From: Nocardioides speluncae
GTDB lineage: Bacteria; Actinomycetota; Actinomycetes; Propionibacteriales; Nocardioidaceae
Direction of reading: 5' to 3'
Length of the DNA stretch: 64,000 nt
Assembly: GCF_003121585.1 (NCBI RefSeq)
Contig: NZ_QEOO01000036.1
Span: forward strand, 62,001 to 126,000
Shown here: piece by piece, positions 15,908-24,475 of the stretch
Numbering within the stretch: the stretch's first letter is position 1
Layout: every line of letters starts with the position of its first letter
The notes under the pieces: model-generated
The model's database searches: none
What the model was told of the DNA's origin: nothing
The model's input: the letters and a program-made list of their open reading frames with translations, nothing else
Made by a program: the position numbers and the translations under genes

Positions 15908-16570
15908 ATGCTGACCCGCCCGCGGAACCTTGCGGCTCAGGCTCTCGCGCTGGCTGCCCTGACTGTCCTCTCGGCATGCACCTCCGACGGTGGGGACGAG
16001 TCGGAGGACCGGGCACCTGTCGTCCAGCTCGGCGGTCCCGGAGGCACCAACCGGGAGCTGACCGAGGACGAGGTCGATGCGATCGAGGAGCCGACGCACA
16101 CCAAGGCGGACGTCGCCTTCGTGCAGAACATGATCCCGCACCACGAGCAGGCGCTGACGATGATCGACCTGGTTGACGCCCGCGCCGACAGCGCCGACCT
16201 GCCGAAGCTCACGAAGCGGATGGCCATCTCGCAGCTGGACGAGATCACCCAGCTCGAGACCTGGTTGACCCAGCGAGGCGAAGACTTGCCCGGGGCCCAT
16301 CACGAGCACGGCAGCGGGCACGACATGCTGATGCCGGGGATGCTCACCGAGGCCGAGCTTGCTCAACTGCGGGGAGCGCGCGGGGCGCGGTTCGACCGGC
16401 TGTTCCTGCAATACATGATCCGCCACCACGAGGGCGCGGTCATCATGGTGCAGGACTTGCTGAACGGAGGCGGCGGACAGGAGCCGGCGATCTTCCAACT
16501 GGCCCAGCACATCGAGTCTGACCAGACGATCGAGATCTCCCGGATGAAGCACCTGCTCGTCGAGAAGTAG
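15908..16570 (+). CDS. DUF305 lipoprotein
   Basis: A 220-residue lipoprotein with lipobox VLSAC (Cys24). The DUF305 four-helix bundle contains the two hallmark His/Met motifs, VQNMIPHHEQALTM near residue 75 and LQYMIRHHEGAVIM near 168, plus a His-rich insert HHEHGSGHDMLMPGM. Members such as CopM bind copper, so metal handling at the cell surface is plausible. GAGGGA lies 9 bases before the ATG. It is divergent from the LVIVD gene and followed by a strong terminator shared with glnA. Confidence 0.85.
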   Translation: MLTRPRNLAAQALALAALTVLSACTSDGGDESEDRAPVVQLGGPGGTNRELTEDEVDAIEEPTHTKADVAFVQNMIPHHEQALTMIDLVDARADSADLPKLTKRMAISQLDEITQLETWLTQRGEDLPGAHHEHGSGHDMLMPGMLTEAELAQLRGARGARFDRLFLQYMIRHHEGAVIMVQDLLNGGGGQEPAIFQLAQHIESDQTIEISRMKHLLVEK

Positions 16571-16612
16571 CAGCTGTGATCGCTGACCGACGATTCCGCG
16601 CTTCCAACTGAC

Positions 16613-16644
16613 GGTGGCCCCCGGGAGGAGTCTCGGGGGCCACC
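16613..16644. terminator. Hairpin terminator between DUF305 gene and glnA
   Basis: Perfect 11-base stem GGTGGCCCCCG / CGGGGGCCACC with a 10-base loop, between two convergent genes. Its symmetry allows it to act for both. There is no long T run, as is common in actinobacteria. Confidence 0.75.
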
Positions 16645-16681
16645 GCTCGATCGAATATGAGCGATCCGATCAGTTTACGAC

Positions 16682-18100
16682 CTAGATGTCGTAGTAAAGC
16701 TCGAACTCGTGCGGGTGGGGGCGGAGGGCGACGGGGGCGATCTCGCTCTCGCGCTTGTAGTCGATCCAGGTCTCGATCAGGTCGGGGGTGAAGACGCCAC
16801 CCTCGAGCAGGAAGTCGTGGTCGGCCTCCAGCGAGTCCATGACCGCCGAGAGCGAGCCGGGGACGGTGGGGATGTTGGCGTGCTCGTCCGGCGGCAGCTC
16901 GTAGAGGTCCTTGTCGACCGGCTCGTGCGGCTCGATCTTGTTCTTGATGCCGTCGATGCCGGCCAGCAGCATCGCGGAGAACGCGAGGTACGGGTTGGCC
17001 GACGGGTCGGGGCAGCGGAACTCGACGCGCTTGGCCTTCGGGTTGGCGCCGGTGATCGGGATCCGGATGCAGGCCGAGCGGTTGCGCTGGGAGTAGACCA
17101 GGTTGACCGGGGCCTCGAAGCCGGGGACCAGACGGTGGTAGGAGTTCACGGTCGGGTTGGTGAACGCCAGCAGCGACGGCGCGTGCTTGAGCAGGCCGCC
17201 GATGTAGTAGCGCGCCATGTCGGACAGGCCGGCGTACCCGGTCTCGTCGTAGAACAGCGGCTCGCCGCCGTTCCAGATCGACTGGTGGCAGTGCATGCCC
17301 GAGCCGTTGTCGCCGAAGATCGGCTTCGGCATGAAGGTCGCGGTCTTGCCGTTGCGCCAGGCGACGTTCTTGACCAGGTACTTGAACTTCATGACGTTGT
17401 CGGCGGTGACCAGCAGCTCGTCGAAGCGGAAGTTGATCTCCGCTTGACCGGCGGTGCCGACCTCGTGGTGCGCACGCTCGACGACCAGGCCGGAGGCCTC
17501 GATCTCCTTGACGATCTCGTCGCGGAGGTCGCCGAAGTGGTCGTACGGCGCGACCGGGAAGTAGCCGCCCTTGTACTTCACCTTGTAGCCGCGGTTGTTC
17601 TCCTCCGACCCGGTGTTCCAGGCGCCCGCCTCAGAGTCGATGTGGTAGAAACCGGCGTTCTGCTTGGTCTCGAAACGGACCGAGTCGAACACGTAGAACT
17701 CGGCCTCGGGCGCGAAGTACGCCGTGTCGCCGATGCCGGTGGACTTGAGGTACTCCTGCGCCTTCCGGGCAATGTTGCGCGGGTCGCGCGAGTACGCCTC
17801 GCCGGTGAGCGGGTCGTGGATGAAGAAGTTGACGACCAGCGTCTTCGCCTCGCGGAACGGGTCGAGGTACGCCGTGGTCGGGTCCGGGAACAGCGACATG
17901 TCGGACTCGTGGATGGCCTGGAAGCCGCGCACGGACGAACCGTCGAAGTTCACGCCGTCGTCGAAGACCGACTGGTCGAACGACGACACCGGGATCGTGA
18001 AGTGCTGCATGACACCGGGCAGATCGCAGAAGCGGACGTCGACCATCTCAACGGCCTCGTCCTTGAGGTACTTCAGCAGCTCGTCGCTGTTTGCGAACAT
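16682..18100 (-). CDS. glnA: Glutamine synthetase type I
   Basis: Makes glutamine from glutamate, ammonia and ATP; dodecameric cytoplasmic enzyme central to nitrogen assimilation. The 472 residues match GSI-beta length. Seen in order: NFDGSSVRGF (beta-grasp loop), APEAEFYVFD (metal Glu), GSGMHCHQSIW (ammonium/metal site), NRSACIRIP (Arg of the active site) and DLYELPP, which holds the adenylylation Tyr, so GlnE-type control is expected. A very strong Shine-Dalgarno AAGGAGGACG precedes the ATG. A complete GlnR box lies 99 bases upstream of the start codon. Confidence 0.97.
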   Translation of the reverse strand: MFANSDELLKYLKDEAVEMVDVRFCDLPGVMQHFTIPVSSFDQSVFDDGVNFDGSSVRGFQAIHESDMSLFPDPTTAYLDPFREAKTLVVNFFIHDPLTGEAYSRDPRNIARKAQEYLKSTGIGDTAYFAPEAEFYVFDSVRFETKQNAGFYHIDSEAGAWNTGSEENNRGYKVKYKGGYFPVAPYDHFGDLRDEIVKEIEASGLVVERAHHEVGTAGQAEINFRFDELLVTADNVMKFKYLVKNVAWRNGKTATFMPKPIFGDNGSGMHCHQSIWNGGEPLFYDETGYAGLSDMARYYIGGLLKHAPSLLAFTNPTVNSYHRLVPGFEAPVNLVYSQRNRSACIRIPITGANPKAKRVEFRCPDPSANPYLAFSAMLLAGIDGIKNKIEPHEPVDKDLYELPPDEHANIPTVPGSLSAVMDSLEADHDFLLEGGVFTPDLIETWIDYKRESEIAPVALRPHPHEFELYYDI

Positions 18101-18198
18101 TCGTCCTCCTTGGCCGCGCGCGAGGGCTGGCCGGTTGCTATGCGGTTGGAGCGTCGGTGCCACGCTGCATCGATCTCCCCGCAACCTAAGCAGGGGCA

Positions 18199-18236
18199 GT
18201 TTCTTGACCGTATCTGGTTTGTTTCGGGCACGTAAC
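18199..18236 (-). promoter_or_regulatory. GlnR box upstream of glnA
   Basis: On the glnA strand, reading 18236 to 18199, the sequence is GTTAC-N6-GAAAC-N6-GATAC-N6-GAAAC, with all three spacers exactly 6 bases. This is the canonical actinobacterial GlnR a-b-a-b box, indicating control by the nitrogen regulator GlnR. Confidence 0.88.
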
Positions 18237-18278
18237 AGGTCTGACGGAGCACGTGCGCTCGGGCGTGGCGCCGGGGCA

Positions 18279-18284
18279 TAGGGT
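18279..18284 (+). promoter_or_regulatory. -10 hexamer of leaderless RDD gene
   Basis: TAGGGT ends 6 bases before GTG 18291. Confidence 0.5.
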
Positions 18285-18290
18285 GCAACG

Positions 18291-18701
18291 GTGATCGAGA
18301 CCGCTTCCTGGCTCCGCCGCATCGTGGCCCTGCTGGTCGACTGGTTCGCGTGCATGCTGGTCGCGGTACTGCTCGTCGAGACCGGCGCGCTGCCCGGAAA
18401 CCCCAACGGGTTCTTCACCCTCGGCCTGTTCGTCGTCGAGTCGACGCTGCTGACCGCGCTGATGGGAGGCTCGTTCGGCAAGCTCGCGACCCGGCTCCGC
18501 GTCGTACGCATGGACGGCAGCGGCCGGCCACCGGACCTGTTGCGCTCGCTGCTGCGGTCCGTGCTGATCTGCCTGGTGATCCCGCCGCTGGTTTTCCGCC
18601 CCGACGGCCGCGGTCTGCACGACATGCTGGCGGGTTCGGCGACGGTGGAACTGGGTAAGAACCGGGCCGGATCCGGCACCGGCTCAGGGTCCGAGGGCTA
18701 A
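18291..18701 (+). CDS. RDD-family membrane protein
   Basis: A 136-residue integral membrane protein with the family signature Arg/Asp pairs: WLRRIVALLVDWF in helix 1, LRVVRMDGSG between helices and RPDGRGLHDMLAGS near the C-terminus. About three membrane helices are predicted. RDD proteins next to glnA are a frequent actinobacterial arrangement; their function is unsettled. The GTG start follows a leaderless -10 (18279-18284). It is divergent from glnA and the GlnR box lies 55 bases upstream, so nitrogen control may extend to it. Confidence 0.85.
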   Translation: MIETASWLRRIVALLVDWFACMLVAVLLVETGALPGNPNGFFTLGLFVVESTLLTALMGGSFGKLATRLRVVRMDGSGRPPDLLRSLLRSVLICLVIPPLVFRPDGRGLHDMLAGSATVELGKNRAGSGTGSGSEG

Positions 18702-18758
18702 ATTCGTCAAAGCACAGCATTCGATCCCAGACCGTACGTCGAGCACCGGAGCGACCTC

Positions 18759-19664
18759 ATGCGCCGTCCGTCCATGTCACCGCACAGGATCCGCCGCCTG
18801 GCCGCGCCCAGCGTCGCGGCGCTGGCCCTGGTGGCCGTCACCGCCTGCGGTGCCCAGCAGAACGACGGCGACGCCGATGCGGCCGACGCCAACAAGTCCG
18901 CCAGCCAGGCCGGCGCGAACGCCGTACCCGCTGACGCGCCGGCGGCTGCGCTGGCCGCCGACAAGGACAGGGAGAGGGTCGACCCGGACATCTTCGTCGC
19001 CGACCTGCGCGCCGCCCTGGCCGAGGCGGAGACCGGACACCTGGTGGTTACCGCCGACCTGTTCGGTACGCCGTTCGAGGTCAGCGGCGACGTCGACTTC
19101 CGCGGAGACACGCCCGCCGTGGCCGGCGTGGTGAGCGGCGGCATGGCCGGCGAGGGAACCGAGGTGCGGCTGGTCGACGGCGTGCTCTACGCCAAGGTGC
19201 CCGGCATCTCCGACGGCAAGTTCCTCAAGCTCGACCTGGGCAGCCTCGGCAGCTTCGGAGGACTCGGCGAGATCGACTCGATGTCCGACCCACTGGCGGC
19301 CCTGGACGAGTACAGCGACGTGATCAGCTCGGTCACCCTGGTCGGGACCGACACCATTGACGGCGAGCCGACCGAGCACTACCGGGTCCGGCTCGACCCG
19401 GCGAAGCTGAAGAAGCACGACCGGATGTCGGCCGGTCACGAGCTGCCGAAGAACGTCGCGTTCGACGTGTGGGTCGGCGCGGACGACAACCTGGTCCGCA
19501 AGCTGGTCGTCGACCTGCCCCGCATGGGCGACTTGTCGCTCCGGGCATCCGACTGGGGACAGGACGTGAAGATCACGGCGCCCAAGCCGTCCGAGGTCAC
19601 CGACCTCACCTTGGGTGACCTTCTCGGCGACCTGAGCGAGCTCGGCGCCGGCTACGACTCCTGA
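18759..19664 (+). CDS. LppX/LprAFG-family lipoprotein
   Basis: A 301-residue lipoprotein with a lipobox VTAC (Cys30 from this start; Cys25 if ATG 18774 is used). The Ala/Asp-rich linker leads to a LppX/LprG-type half-barrel: TGHLVVTADLFGTPFEVSGDV, then VVSGGMAGEGTEVRLVDG, KVPGISDGKFLKLDL and TIDGEPTEHYRVRLD. In mycobacteria these proteins carry lipids (triacylglycerides, lipoarabinomannan precursors) across the envelope. No operon partner such as an MFS exporter is adjacent, so its cargo is unknown. Confidence 0.8.
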   Translation: MRRPSMSPHRIRRLAAPSVAALALVAVTACGAQQNDGDADAADANKSASQAGANAVPADAPAAALAADKDRERVDPDIFVADLRAALAEAETGHLVVTADLFGTPFEVSGDVDFRGDTPAVAGVVSGGMAGEGTEVRLVDGVLYAKVPGISDGKFLKLDLGSLGSFGGLGEIDSMSDPLAALDEYSDVISSVTLVGTDTIDGEPTEHYRVRLDPAKLKKHDRMSAGHELPKNVAFDVWVGADDNLVRKLVVDLPRMGDLSLRASDWGQDVKITAPKPSEVTDLTLGDLLGDLSELGAGYDS

Positions 19665-19665
19665 G

Positions 19666-19938
19666 CTACGCCGAACCGTTGACGGAGAACCGCTCGACCT
19701 CGCCGTCCGCGGTGACCGTGGCGTTCCAGTAGCAGGATCCACACCGTCTCTTCACGACGATGTAGGACTCTTCCCATGACATGTCGCTGACGTCGCAGAG
19801 CGCGTTGATGGCCGCGACGTAGTCGGCAAAGCGCGCGACCGGCCGAGCCTCGGTCGCGATGCTGGGTCCGTCGTCGAGACCACGGCTGCTCCAGTTGAGT
19901 GGTCTCGACGACGGTTGCTGCGCAACCTGCTCGACCAC
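19666..19938 (-). CDS. Small hypothetical protein, 5' end formed by repeat sequence
   Basis: A 90-codon frame whose last 55 codons look coding: high G/C in third positions and a peptide with VAAINALCDVSDMSWEESY and RRCGSCYWNATVTADG (a CxxC). The first 25 codons are the reverse reading of the repeat element at 19868-19927, so they are probably not native. ATG 19785 would be a shorter alternative. The gene may have lost its original start to repeat insertion. No function recognised. Confidence 0.4.
   Translation of the reverse strand: MVEQVAQQPSSRPLNWSSRGLDDGPSIATEARPVARFADYVAAINALCDVSDMSWEESYIVVKRRCGSCYWNATVTADGEVERFSVNGSA
19868..19927. repeat. REP-like palindromic repeat, two head-to-head copies
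   Basis: A perfect 16-base inverted repeat CCGTCGTCGAGACCAC (19868-19883) / GTGGTCTCGACGACGG (19899-19914) with a 15-base loop is followed by the palindrome GGTTGCTGCGCAACC (19913-19927). The latter is identical to 47513-47527 and nearly so to 47478-47492. The shared pattern (CGAGACGGT..GCTGCGC..ACC) marks a dispersed repeat family. Confidence 0.7.
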
Positions 19939-19957
19939 CGACGTGCAGCCAGACGTC

Positions 19958-20662
19958 TTAGCGGCCGCGCATGTTCTGGCGGGCGCCCTTGAGGTTGGTC
20001 GGGATCGGGCCCTTCGGCAGCGGGATGTTCGGCCGGTTGGCGTCCAGTGCCTTGAGCCGGTTGAGGATGTCGGTGATCTCCGCGGGCTTCACCTGGCGGC
20101 CGAGCTTGGTGATGTGCTTGACCAGCTTGGAGATCGGCACCTCGCCGTCGTCGTTGCCGCAGACGACCTCGTGGACCGGCGTCTCGGCGGCCACCCGCTC
20201 GTGCTTGCGGCGCTCGGTGGCGAGCAGTGTCTTGACCCGGTTCGGGTTGCCCTCGGCGACCAGCACGATGCCGGGCGGGCCGACCACCCGGTGGACGACG
20301 TCCTGCTGCTTGGTGAAGGCGATGACCGGGTCGGTCTTCCAGCCGCGCCGGAGCATGCCGAGGGCGGCGGCGGCCGCGCCGGGCTGCCCCTCCATCTGCA
20401 TGTACGCCGCCTTCTGGGCGCGCCGGCCGAACAGGATCACGACCGCGAGAAAGCCGACCAGCACGGCTCCGACGACAGCGAACACCCACTGCAGGATCCC
20501 GCTGCCGGGCAGGAACCAGAACAGCGCGAAGCCGAGGCCGCCGACCACCAGGAAGGTGAGCAGCAGCAGCCACCCGATCCTCGGGTCGCTCTTCTTGGTC
20601 ATCCGGTAGGTCTGGACGACCTGCTGGCGACGGCTCAGGTCGGACGGCGCGGGGGTAGACAT
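19958..20662 (-). CDS. DUF4191 membrane protein
   Basis: A 234-residue protein with two adjacent membrane helices (about residues 29-49 and 58-78: IGWLLLLTFLVVGGLGFALF and ILQWVFAVVGAVLVGFLAVV) and a cytoplasmic C-terminal domain with FTKQQDVVHRVVGPPGIVLV. It is immediately downstream of lipA, the standard position of DUF4191 genes in actinobacteria. Function is unknown; linkage suggests a link to lipoylation or membrane assembly but proves nothing. Confidence 0.85.
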   Translation of the reverse strand: MSTPAPSDLSRRQQVVQTYRMTKKSDPRIGWLLLLTFLVVGGLGFALFWFLPGSGILQWVFAVVGAVLVGFLAVVILFGRRAQKAAYMQMEGQPGAAAAALGMLRRGWKTDPVIAFTKQQDVVHRVVGPPGIVLVAEGNPNRVKTLLATERRKHERVAAETPVHEVVCGNDDGEVPISKLVKHITKLGRQVKPAEITDILNRLKALDANRPNIPLPKGPIPTNLKGARQNMRGR

Positions 20663-20699
20663 GTTGCTGCCTTTGCTGGAGATGCGGGGACGAGATCGA

Positions 20700-21680
20700 T
20701 TATCGCGCAGCGGATGCCGCGGTACTCATGGACGGGGTCACGGCGTCGCGTGCCTCCATGGCCTGACGGTACAGGCGCCCAGCCCGGTACGACGAGCGGA
20801 CCAGCGGACCGGACAGGACGCCGGAGAAGCCGATCTCCTCGGCCTCGGCCGCGAGCTCGACGAACTCCTGCGGCTTGACCCAGCGCTCCACGGGGTGGTG
20901 GCGCACCGACGGGCGGAGGTACTGGGTGATCGTGACCAGCTCGGTGCCGGCGTCGTACAGGTCGCGCAGCGCCTGGCTGACCTCCTCGCGGGTCTCGCCC
21001 ATGCCGAGGATCAGGTTGGACTTGGTGACCAGGCCGAAGTCGCGGGCGGCGGTCAGGACGCCGAGCGAGCGGTCGTAGCGGAACGCCGGCCGGATCCGCT
21101 TGAAGATCCGCGGCACGGTCTCGACGTTGTGAGCCAGCACCTCGGGCCGCGACTCGAACACCTCGGCCAGCAGGTCCGGCTTGCCGTTGAAGTCGGGGAT
21201 CAGGTTCTCGACACCGGTGCCGGGGTTGACCTCGTGGATCACGCGCACGGTCTCGGCGTACAGCCAGGCGCCGCCGTCGGGCAGGTCGTCGCGGGCGACG
21301 CCGGTGATCGTGGCGTACTTCAGGCCCATCTTCTGCACCGACTCCGCGACCCGGCGCGGCTCGTCGCGGTCCAGCGGCTGCGGCTTGCCGGTGTCGATCT
21401 GGCAGAAGTCGCAGCGACGGGTGCACTGGTCGCCGCCGATCAGGAACGTCGCCTCACGGTCCTCCCAGCACTCGAAGATGTTGGGGCAGCCCGCCTCCTG
21501 GCACACGGTGTGCAGGCCCTCGGACTTCACCAGGCTCTGCAGCGCGGTGTACTCGGGGCCCATCTTCGCCCGGGTCTTGATCCACTCCGGCTTGCGCTCG
21601 ATCGGGGTCTCCGCGTTGCGGACCTCCAGACGAAGCAGCTTGCGACCTTCAGGGGCGGGACTCGTCGGCGCTTGGGTCAC
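20700..21680 (-). CDS. lipA: Lipoyl synthase
   Basis: Radical-SAM enzyme inserting two sulfurs into protein-bound octanoate to form lipoate for sucB-type E2 and GcvH. Both cluster motifs are visible: CQEAGCPNIFEC (auxiliary cluster) and CTRRCDFC (radical-SAM cluster), plus the C-terminal RSSYRAG serine ligand. Start uncertain: GTG 21680 (TQAPTSPAPEGRK) gives 326 residues and follows TACAGT by 8 bases; GTG 21713 adds 11 residues. With lipB 2 kb away and sucB 10 kb away, the region supports 2-oxoglutarate dehydrogenase function. Confidence 0.95.
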   Translation of the reverse strand: MTQAPTSPAPEGRKLLRLEVRNAETPIERKPEWIKTRAKMGPEYTALQSLVKSEGLHTVCQEAGCPNIFECWEDREATFLIGGDQCTRRCDFCQIDTGKPQPLDRDEPRRVAESVQKMGLKYATITGVARDDLPDGGAWLYAETVRVIHEVNPGTGVENLIPDFNGKPDLLAEVFESRPEVLAHNVETVPRIFKRIRPAFRYDRSLGVLTAARDFGLVTKSNLILGMGETREEVSQALRDLYDAGTELVTITQYLRPSVRHHPVERWVKPQEFVELAAEAEEIGFSGVLSGPLVRSSYRAGRLYRQAMEARDAVTPSMSTAASAAR

Positions 21681-21719
21681 GTCAGCCAACTGTACGCGGC
21701 AGCTCAGGGCCACCCAATT

Positions 21720-21740
21720 CAGCCGGCCGTCGGCCGGCTG
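21720..21740. terminator. Hairpin between ABC permease and lipA
   Basis: Perfect 9-base stem CAGCCGGCC / GGCCGGCTG with a 3-base loop, just downstream of the permease stop and upstream of lipA. It may end the ABC exporter transcript and isolate lipA. Confidence 0.5.
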
Positions 21741-21749
21741 CGGCGTCGA

Positions 21750-22727
21750 TCACGGTACGTCGCGGCGGTGGAACAGCCACAGCGAGAGTACGGCGACGAT
21801 CGCCAGCGGGACCCCGAAGTAGAGCATGCCCTGGGTGAGCGTGATGACCTTCTCGATGCCGTCGCAGGAGTCGTCCATTCCGCTGCACGGAGGGAAGAAG
21901 GTGTACTCGTAGCGGCCGGCAAGGACGGCGTAGATGTTGGTCGGAGTGAGCCACCGCTCGGAGTCGTCGAGTGGCAGGAGACCGATCAGGATGTTCCCGG
22001 CGACCGCGATCCCGAACATCAGCGAGATCGTGGCGACCGTGCTCCGGAACAGCATGGTCAGGGCGTAGCCGGCCAGGGCGGCGCCAGCGCCGACCAGGAC
22101 GCCGCGGCCATTGAGGGCGAGGATCTTGCGCCACTGGTCGCCGGACACCGCGATGTCGCGGGACTCGGTGAGCGCCCAGATGCCGAGCCAGAACGCCGCG
22201 AGGATCGCCGCGCTGGCGAGCGCGGCGACCAGGGCCACCGCGGCCGCCTTGGCCAGCCAGACCCGGACCCGGCGTGGCTCGAACAGCAGCTGGTTGCCCA
22301 TCGACCCGGTCGCCCAGTCGTGACCGGCGTAGGTCACCGACGCGATCATCAGCAGCGCCGCGACGACGCCGGCCAGGCCGACGCCGATGCCGGTGCGGGC
22401 CTCGCCGATGTCGAGCGGCTGCCGGGAGACGTAGAACTCCGCGCGCGGGACCACCGCCTCCTCGCAGTCTGCCTCGCTCGCCGTACCGGGCAGGCCCCAG
22501 TTGCTGGGGTTCTCGATGCAGTCCCGCAGCGACTCCTCGACCCAGGGCTGGTTGGCGTCGGCAGCGGCCTGCCGCTCGGCCTGGGCCAGCTCTTCGTCGG
22601 ACACCGGTCGGCTGTCCCAGGCGGTGCCGGCGAACATCAGGATGGCGATCACCGCTGCCAGTCCGAGCAGCACGAGTACGGCGCGGCGCAGGCGGAGTCG
22701 GGTCAGCTCGACGGTGAGGAGCCTCAC
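21750..22727 (-). CDS. ABC-2-type transporter permease
   Basis: A 325-residue membrane subunit with about six helices: one near the N-terminus (AVLVLLGLAAVIAILMFAGT), a roughly 80-residue extracytoplasmic loop containing cysteines (RDCIEN, EADCEE), then several helices and a final one before HRRDVP. It is the partner of the ATPase, whose stop it overlaps as GTGA. A second pair of Cys (PPCSGMDDSCDG) in the last outer loop may form a disulfide. The exported substrate is unknown; location between lipA and lipB is conserved only loosely. Confidence 0.78.
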   Translation of the reverse strand: MRLLTVELTRLRLRRAVLVLLGLAAVIAILMFAGTAWDSRPVSDEELAQAERQAAADANQPWVEESLRDCIENPSNWGLPGTASEADCEEAVVPRAEFYVSRQPLDIGEARTGIGVGLAGVVAALLMIASVTYAGHDWATGSMGNQLLFEPRRVRVWLAKAAAVALVAALASAAILAAFWLGIWALTESRDIAVSGDQWRKILALNGRGVLVGAGAALAGYALTMLFRSTVATISLMFGIAVAGNILIGLLPLDDSERWLTPTNIYAVLAGRYEYTFFPPCSGMDDSCDGIEKVITLTQGMLYFGVPLAIVAVLSLWLFHRRDVP

Positions 22728-23668
22728 TGGTTGTCTCCCTTGGCTGCCTCGGCACCGAGCGTGTCGCCGCTGGTCAGGTCGAGGAAGAAGCTCTCGAGAT
22801 CCTGGCGGACCGGCGTCAGCTCGGCGACCCAGAGGTCGTGGCTGGCGAGGTGCCGGGTGATCTCGGCGGGTGACCGGTCGGTGTCGACCCGGACGATCTC
22901 GCCGTCGAGGGTGGCGGGCAGCTTGACCTCGTTGAGCACGGCCACGGCGCGCTCCGGGTCGGCCACCCGGACGGCGTACGACGTCCCACGGGCGAGCAGG
23001 TCGTCGACCTTGCCCGACGCGAGCACCCGGCCGTTGCCGATGATGGTCGCGCTGGTGCAGACCTGCTGCACCTCGGCCAGGATGTGCGAGCTGAGCAGCA
23101 CGGTCACGCCGGACTCGCCGAGGACCCGGATGGTCTCGCGGACCTCGCGGATGCCGGCCGGGTCCAGCCCGTTGGTGGGCTCGTCGAGGATCAGCAGCCG
23201 CGGCTGTTTGACGAGCGTCGCGGCGATCGCGAGCCGCTGCTTCATCCCGAGCGAGTAGGACTTGTAGCGGTCCCGGTCGCGGCCGGTGAGCGAGACCGTC
23301 TCGAGCACCTCGTCGACGCGCTCGTCCGGCGTACCGATCGCGCGGCCGAGCAATTGGAGGTTCTGGCGGCCGCTGAACGTGGGCGAGAACTTCGGCGCCT
23401 CCACGACGGCGCCGACCTGGGTCATCACCTCGGGAAGGTGATGGGGGACCGGTCGCCCGAACAGCGCCATCGTGCCGGCCGTCGGCCGGGCCAGGCCGAG
23501 CAGCATCCGGATCGTGGTGGTCTTGCCGGAGCCGTTGGGGCCGAGGAAGCCGTGCACGCCGCCGGCGCGCACGTTCAGGTCGAGGTTGTTCACCGCCACC
23601 AGGCGGCCGCCGCGGCGCGACACGAACTCCTTGCGTAGCCCGGTCGTCTCGATGACGAAGTCGCTCAC
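22724..23668 (-). CDS. ABC exporter ATP-binding protein
   Basis: A 314-residue ATPase of the drug/antibiotic exporter (CcmA/DrrA-like) type. Walker A GPNGSGKTT near residue 44, Q-loop, signature YSLGMKQRLAIA near 137 and Walker B LLILDEPTNGLDP near 160 are all present, followed by a C-terminal extension of about 90 residues as in DrrA. The GTG start has a GGGGAGGG site upstream. It is translationally coupled to the permease gene. Export rather than import is inferred from the ABC-2 partner and lack of a binding protein. Confidence 0.88.
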   Translation of the reverse strand: MSDFVIETTGLRKEFVSRRGGRLVAVNNLDLNVRAGGVHGFLGPNGSGKTTTIRMLLGLARPTAGTMALFGRPVPHHLPEVMTQVGAVVEAPKFSPTFSGRQNLQLLGRAIGTPDERVDEVLETVSLTGRDRDRYKSYSLGMKQRLAIAATLVKQPRLLILDEPTNGLDPAGIREVRETIRVLGESGVTVLLSSHILAEVQQVCTSATIIGNGRVLASGKVDDLLARGTSYAVRVADPERAVAVLNEVKLPATLDGEIVRVDTDRSPAEITRHLASHDLWVAELTPVRQDLESFFLDLTSGDTLGAEAAKGDNQ

Positions 23669-23713
23669 GAGCGCCCTCCCCGTTGATGGTGGGGAGGATC
23701 CTGCCAGAACGAG

Positions 23714-24463
23714 CTAGCCCGCGGGCGTAACCAGCTCGATCCGGGGATGGCGGCCGGGCTCGGGGCGGGGCTCGTAGTCCGGCGTCCTGGTGTACGGCGC
23801 CCACGCGAGCAGCTCGCTCAGGTGTCGTCGTACGCTCGGCAGCACGTCGCGAACCGTCACCTCGCGGCCCAGCTCCCGGCTGAGCGAGGTAACGCCGGCG
23901 TCGGCGATCCCGCACGGCACGAACCGGTCGTACCAGCCGAGGTCGATGTCGCAGTTGATGGCGAAGCCGTGCATGGTGATGCCCCGGCTGACCCGGATCC
24001 CGATCGCCGCGAGCTTCCGTTCCGGCCGTCCGGTCGCGGGGTCGGCCTGCATCCAGACGCCGCTGCGGCCGGGCACCCGGGCGGTCTCCAGCCCGAGGTC
24101 TCCGCAGACCGCGATCAGCGCCTCCTCGAGGCGACGTACGTAGTCGACGACGTACACGTGGGCAGGCAGCCGCACGATCGGGTAGCCGACCAGCTGGCCG
24201 GGCCCGTGGAAGGTGATCTTGCCGCCGCGGTCGACGTCGATCACCGGCGCGCCGCCAGAGTCGAGCGGCCGCTCGTCGGGGGTGGTGCGCTTGCCGGCGG
24301 TGAACACCGGTGGGTGCTCCAGCAGCAGCACCGTCTCCGGCCCCGTGCCGGCGTCGACCGCCGCATGCCGCGCGCGTTGCAGGTCCCACGCGGCGAGGTA
24401 GTCGGTCGCGTACTCGCCGAACCCGACCTCCTCGAACCGCAGCTCGGTCTTCACGTCGCTCAC
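23714..24463 (-). CDS. lipB: Octanoyl-[acyl-carrier-protein]:protein octanoyltransferase
   Basis: Transfers octanoate from ACP to lipoyl-domain lysines, the step before lipA. The 249 residues include GKRTTPDERPL, DRGGKITFHGPGQLVGYPI, the conserved Lys in RKLAAIGIRV, HGFAINCDIDL and the catalytic Cys in VPCGI. The GTG start is preceded on this strand by TAGGCT (24475-24470) ending 6 bases upstream, so the mRNA is probably leaderless. Separated from lipA by an ABC exporter. Confidence 0.95.
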   Translation of the reverse strand: MSDVKTELRFEEVGFGEYATDYLAAWDLQRARHAAVDAGTGPETVLLLEHPPVFTAGKRTTPDERPLDSGGAPVIDVDRGGKITFHGPGQLVGYPIVRLPAHVYVVDYVRRLEEALIAVCGDLGLETARVPGRSGVWMQADPATGRPERKLAAIGIRVSRGITMHGFAINCDIDLGWYDRFVPCGIADAGVTSLSRELGREVTVRDVLPSVRRHLSELLAWAPYTRTPDYEPRPEPGRHPRIELVTPAG

Positions 24464-24469
24464 CCTGCG

Positions 24470-24475
24470 AGCCTA
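24470..24475 (-). promoter_or_regulatory. -10 hexamer of leaderless lipB
   Basis: TAGGCT on the minus strand ends 6 bases before GTG 24463. Confidence 0.5.
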
